The position numbers and the translations under genes are program-made. Source: Roseibium polysiphoniae (GTDB lineage Bacteria > Pseudomonadota > Alphaproteobacteria > Rhizobiales > Stappiaceae). From it: a stretch of 64,000 nucleotides of DNA. Below, piece after piece: positions 61,256 to 64,000 of this stretch. The stretch spans positions 639,344 to 703,343 of the forward strand of contig NZ_JACYXJ010000003.1 in assembly GCF_014842925.1 (NCBI RefSeq), given 5' to 3'. Numbering within the stretch: the first letter of the stretch is position 1; every line of letters begins with the position of its first letter. Under the pieces are notes generated by a model that worked only from the letters and a program-made list of their open reading frames with translations, made no database searches and was not told where the DNA came from.

Positions 61256-61671
61256 GCGCCATCGACGATGAGATGCGTGTGGAGGTCATCCCGACGTTGC
61301 CGTCACTGGATATGGCGGTCACACGCCAGTTTTACGGTGACGTCCTGGGTTTCAACGTCGATATCCATGCCACGGACAACTACCTGATCGCGCGCAAGGG
61401 CGAAATCGAGGTTCATTTCTGGCTGACGGACAATGAAGAGCTTTGCCGCAACACCTCGATCTATGTTCGTGGCGCTGGGGTTGACGGGATTTATGCCGAA
61501 TTTGCGGCCTCGGGTGTTCCCGATCTTGGGGCCTATGAACTCAAGCCCTGGGGCATGAAGGAGTTTCATCTGCTCGATCCGCACGGGAACCTGCTGCGTT
61601 TTGGCCGCATTCCAGCTGAAGAGAGTGGTTCGGAGAGCGCGGCTCCAGAAGATACGGGGCAGGTCGACTGA
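61252..61671 (+). CDS. Glyoxalase/bleomycin-resistance (VOC) family protein
   Basis: A 139-residue VOC-fold protein: EVIPTLPSLDMAVTRQFYGD, VLGFNVDIHATDNYLIARKG, and the second half-module ending GMKEFHLLDPHGNLLRFGRI. Bleomycin-resistance-type members bind the drug without a metal; others are dioxygenases. The specific role is unknown. Coupled to genes on both sides. Confidence 0.8.
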   Translation: MSAIDDEMRVEVIPTLPSLDMAVTRQFYGDVLGFNVDIHATDNYLIARKGEIEVHFWLTDNEELCRNTSIYVRGAGVDGIYAEFAASGVPDLGAYELKPWGMKEFHLLDPHGNLLRFGRIPAEESGSESAAPEDTGQVD

Positions 61672-62147
61672 TGGCGCCGCGGGGCAGGGTAGAGCCGCCA
61701 AACGGCGTGCAATCTGAATTGCCGGATCGGACCGATCAGGCACTGCTTGAAATTCTACGCTGTTATTGCTTCAGCTACGCACGCCCAAAGAGCCAGGCTT
61801 GGGAAGAGGCGTTGCTGGCGGCTGAGGTGGCCTTCGGGCCGGAGCTTGGCGGCGTGGTTGCCAGCGGCATGATGCGCAGCTTCAAGGCCATGAGGCATGC
61901 GCGAAAATCCTGCTTCGAGTTTGCCAATCCATTTTGCGCCTGTTGCCGTGGTCAGCTGCGCGTGGATGAAAGAAGAATGATTGGCATCATTTCTGCGGTC
62001 AGAAGCGGCAACAGGAGCTCGGTCCAAAGCGAAGCACTGATCTTGTGCGAGGGCTTTGATCCGCAGCCGATGCTTCACGAAATCGAACGACTGGCGCAGC
62101 ACCTGCCGGGCGCAAAGGTCTCACGCCGGCGGATGGTCTTTCGCTAA
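61671..62147 (+). CDS. Conserved-looking hypothetical protein with Cys-rich motif
   Basis: A 158-residue protein. SCFEFANPFCACCRGQLRVD (near 82) has four closely spaced cysteines (FxNPFCACC), which could bind metal. Its start overlaps the VOC stop by one base (TGATG), so it belongs to the same unit. No family recognised. Confidence 0.65.
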   Translation: MAPRGRVEPPNGVQSELPDRTDQALLEILRCYCFSYARPKSQAWEEALLAAEVAFGPELGGVVASGMMRSFKAMRHARKSCFEFANPFCACCRGQLRVDERRMIGIISAVRSGNRSSVQSEALILCEGFDPQPMLHEIERLAQHLPGAKVSRRRMVFR

Positions 62148-62198
62148 AGCCAGAGAACGGCTGTCAGATAGCAGCGGCCTGGGAGCTGCAGTCTGGCG

Positions 62199-63002
62199 CT
62201 AGAGGTCCATTTTCATGCGGGCGACATAAAGTGCGAGCACGGCTGCGTTCGAAACGTTGAGCGAGCGGAGCTTGCCTGGCATGTCGAGCCTTGCCAGCGT
62301 ATCACATGCTTCGCGCACGCCGTGGCGGACGCCCTTGCCCTCGGAACCAAGTACCAAGACCGTCTTGTCGGTGAAGGGCGTGTCTTCTAGGGCTGCCTCG
62401 CCATCACTGTCGAGGGCAACCCGGAAAAAACCCTCGTCGCCCATCTCGGCGATAAACCGGGCCATGTTCTTCACCCGCACATGTTTGATCATGTCGAGGG
62501 CGCCCGATGCGGATTTCGCCAGGACCGAGCCTTCCTCGGGTGCGTGCCGTTCGGTTGTCACGACTGCATCGGCGTCCAGCGCCACGGCGGAACGCAGGAT
62601 CGCGCCGACGTTGTGCGGATCGGTCACCTGGTCGAGTGCGAGCACAAGCCTGGCGCCGGACAGGGCCTCGACGCCATAGGCGGGCAGGGGATCGGCTTCC
62701 AGGATCATGCCTTGATGGACGGCATCCTTGGTTACCATCTTGTCGAGCGCGCGCGGAGGCAGATTTTCGACCGGCACATCGACCCTTACGCCCCGTTCAG
62801 TCAGCCGGTTCAGAGCGTTCTCTGTCGCAAACAGCTTCAGGCGTTTCCTGTCGGGATTGTTGAAAGCCGCTTCCACCGTATGAAGGCCATAAAGAAGAAT
62901 GGGGCCTTCAGGTGGGAGGCCTGGGCGGCGAGGTGCAGGCTTCCCACGTCCACCGTGAGGCCGCTTGCTGTTTTTGCTTGGGCGATGAGGCTTATCAGTC
63001 AT
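62199..63002 (-). CDS. rlmB: RlmB/TrmH-type 23S rRNA 2'-O-methyltransferase
   Basis: A 267-residue SpoU methylase: N-terminal SpoU substrate-binding domain (about 35-105, LLYGLHTVEAAFNNPDRKRL) and C-terminal alpha/beta knot (LALDQVTDPHNVGAILRSAV, KTVLVLGSEGKGVRHGVREA, LNVSNAAVLALYVARM). Methylates 23S rRNA, probably G2251. The ATG at 63002 is chosen; upstream extension is not family-like. Confidence 0.9.
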   Translation of the reverse strand: MTDKPHRPSKNSKRPHGGRGKPAPRRPGLPPEGPILLYGLHTVEAAFNNPDRKRLKLFATENALNRLTERGVRVDVPVENLPPRALDKMVTKDAVHQGMILEADPLPAYGVEALSGARLVLALDQVTDPHNVGAILRSAVALDADAVVTTERHAPEEGSVLAKSASGALDMIKHVRVKNMARFIAEMGDEGFFRVALDSDGEAALEDTPFTDKTVLVLGSEGKGVRHGVREACDTLARLDMPGKLRSLNVSNAAVLALYVARMKMDL

Positions 63003-63530
63003 GGCCCCACATACTGCCAAATAAGGCCGGCCAGCAAGTCTGAAAGGCGCGGGAACCCATAAAGCGATTTCAAATTGCCTGTTTCTGGCGACGGCGTCAT
63101 GGGGCCTTTTGAAAGACGCGGTCAGCGTCGACGGTGTGACCCGATGCAGGCTGTAGGCGCTGTCACAAAGACAGTCTTGAATCGGGCGCTGGTGGCGAAT
63201 GTTGTTTTCCCGGGTGCATTTCACAATCAGAAAACTCATCCACAGGCGTGCGCGCGCTTGAGGTTGGCAAAAGGCGCTTGTCGGAAAGCTCTTGGTCTGG
63301 CCTTGAAAAAGGCTGGAAATGGCGGTCTTCGCAGGGTCATCCAGCCCCTTACGCAACCTCCAACCATCTGCTTCGGCACAAAGAATGCGTTTTTCTGATT
63401 TAACCGGCGAAAACGGCGTTGACACCCAAGGTCCTCATCTGCATAACACGCGCCACGGGATTGCTCGTCCCCTTCGGACGGGCTCTTCGGTAAGCCATCC
63501 TGGCCGTTTCGGCGTGAAGCTGGACTTGAT
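63003..63530. other. Intergenic region, about 530 bases
   Basis: Between rlmB (minus) and tRNA-Tyr (plus). It contains the promoters of both. I see no supported gene; frames here are antisense or low-quality. Confidence 0.5.
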
Positions 63531-63615
63531 GGAGGAGTGCCCGAGTGGCTAAAGGGGGCGGACTGTAAATCCGCTGGCTAAGCCTACGTTGGTTCGAATC
63601 CAACCTCCTCCACCA
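63531..63615 (+). tRNA. tRNA-Tyr (anticodon GTA)
   Basis: An 85-base class II tRNA with acceptor GGAGGAG / CTCCTCC, a long variable arm, anticodon loop CTGTAAA giving GTA, and an encoded CCA. Confidence 0.97.
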
Positions 63616-63636
63616 TAGTCCTGCCAAATGTCGTGC

Positions 63637-63710
63637 GCGGGTGTAGCTCAATGGTAGAGCAGCAGCCTTCCAAGCTGACGACGAGGGTTCGATTCCCTTC
63701 ACCCGCTCCA
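63637..63710 (+). tRNA. tRNA-Gly (anticodon TCC)
   Basis: A 74-base cloverleaf: GCGGGTG / CACCCGC acceptor, anticodon loop CTTCCAA giving TCC, T arm GAGGG-TTCGATT-CCCTT, and discriminator T with CCA. Sits 21 bases after tRNA-Tyr, probably cotranscribed with it. Confidence 0.97.
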
Positions 63711-63875
63711 AATTGGGTGCTGATCGGAGTGTCCGGAGCGGAGATCCCTTCGCCTGGAAAATCCTGAACAGTTATACGGGAAGCAATTCGTCGACTGCGG
63801 CAGAGACCGAAGCGCCGGAAAGCGTCCCGCCTCGAGCCTTTATCGATTAACGCGTATTGGACAGAGAGCGACGCG

Positions 63876-64000
63876 ATGGCGAAGGAAAAATTTGAGCGTA
63901 ACAAGCCTCACGTCAACATTGGCACGATTGGCCACGTTGACCACGGCAAGACGACGCTTACGGCTGCAATCACGATGACGCTGGCTGAAGCTGGCGGCGC
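63876..64000 (+). CDS. tuf: Elongation factor Tu (5' end, cut by the window)
   Basis: The first 41 codons read [20 protein letters not shown] followed by [20 protein letters not shown], with the GTP-binding P-loop [10 protein letters not shown]-Tu carries aminoacyl-tRNA to the ribosome. It lies 165 bases after tRNA-Gly, an order usual in alphaproteobacteria, and continues beyond the window. Confidence 0.97.
   Translation, partial: MAKEKFERNKPHVNIGTIGHVDHGKTTLTAAITMTLAEAGG

Noticed and set aside
63400..63904. Two minus-strand frames opposite tRNA-Tyr and tRNA-Gly (RRLDSNQRRLSQ and GAGEGNRTLVV types)
   Set aside because: They are antisense translations of tRNA genes, often misannotated as proteins.

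Overview
The window looks like chromosome of a GC-rich alphaproteobacterium, probably of the Hyphomicrobiales (Rhizobiales). Grounds: a complete PhyR-NepR-EcfG general stress response core, an HWE-family histidine kinase, and the tRNA-Tyr / tRNA-Gly / tuf order at the right end. A Stappia/Roseibium-like genus would fit, but that is a guess from overall style.

Region 1 (1-13.8 kb) is a general-stress-response block. ecfG, nepR and phyR sit beside an HWE kinase, dps, otsA, a CsbD-like protein, a DUF1328 protein, a formate/nitrite-type channel with a DUF2254 protein, an AI-2E-type transporter and small ElaB/YqjD/YqjE-like membrane proteins. I could read eleven EcfG-type promoters by eye, nine exact GGAAC-N16-CGTT and two or three with one -10 change, nearly one per transcription unit.

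Region 2 (13.9-21.2 kb) is a minus-strand unit: a LacI regulator, a complete ABC importer and a metallophosphoesterase, preceded by a Na/phosphate cotransporter. Region 3 (21.3-27.1 kb) has a divergent GntR/FCD regulator and a second PotABCD-like importer ending in an Asp/Glu/hydantoin racemase. A sigma-54-like promoter precedes this importer.

Region 4 (27.14-60.63 kb) is a 33.5-kb genomic island in the 3' end of tRNA-Thr(TGT). It is bounded by an 18-bp direct repeat, has a tyrosine integrase next to the tRNA, and carries matching 36-bp arm-type repeats inside both ends. Its cargo is an ABC-transporter-dependent capsule/surface polysaccharide locus: a KpsC-like Kdo transferase, rmlCBDA for dTDP-rhamnose, a WsaF-like rhamnosyltransferase, other glycosyltransferases, three sulfotransferase-like proteins, two HAD-domain proteins, a DegT/WbqC pair, an NAD-dependent epimerase, a TPR/GT61 pair and KpsE/KpsT/KpsM. 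It also holds a serralysin-like RTX protease, two IS3-family elements and a frameshifted HTH gene.

Region 5 (60.6-64.0 kb) returns to core chromosome: tRNA-Thr, an IsdG/HmuQ-like monooxygenase, a glyoxalase-fold protein, a hypothetical protein, an RlmB/TrmH-type rRNA methyltransferase, tRNA-Tyr, tRNA-Gly and the start of tuf.
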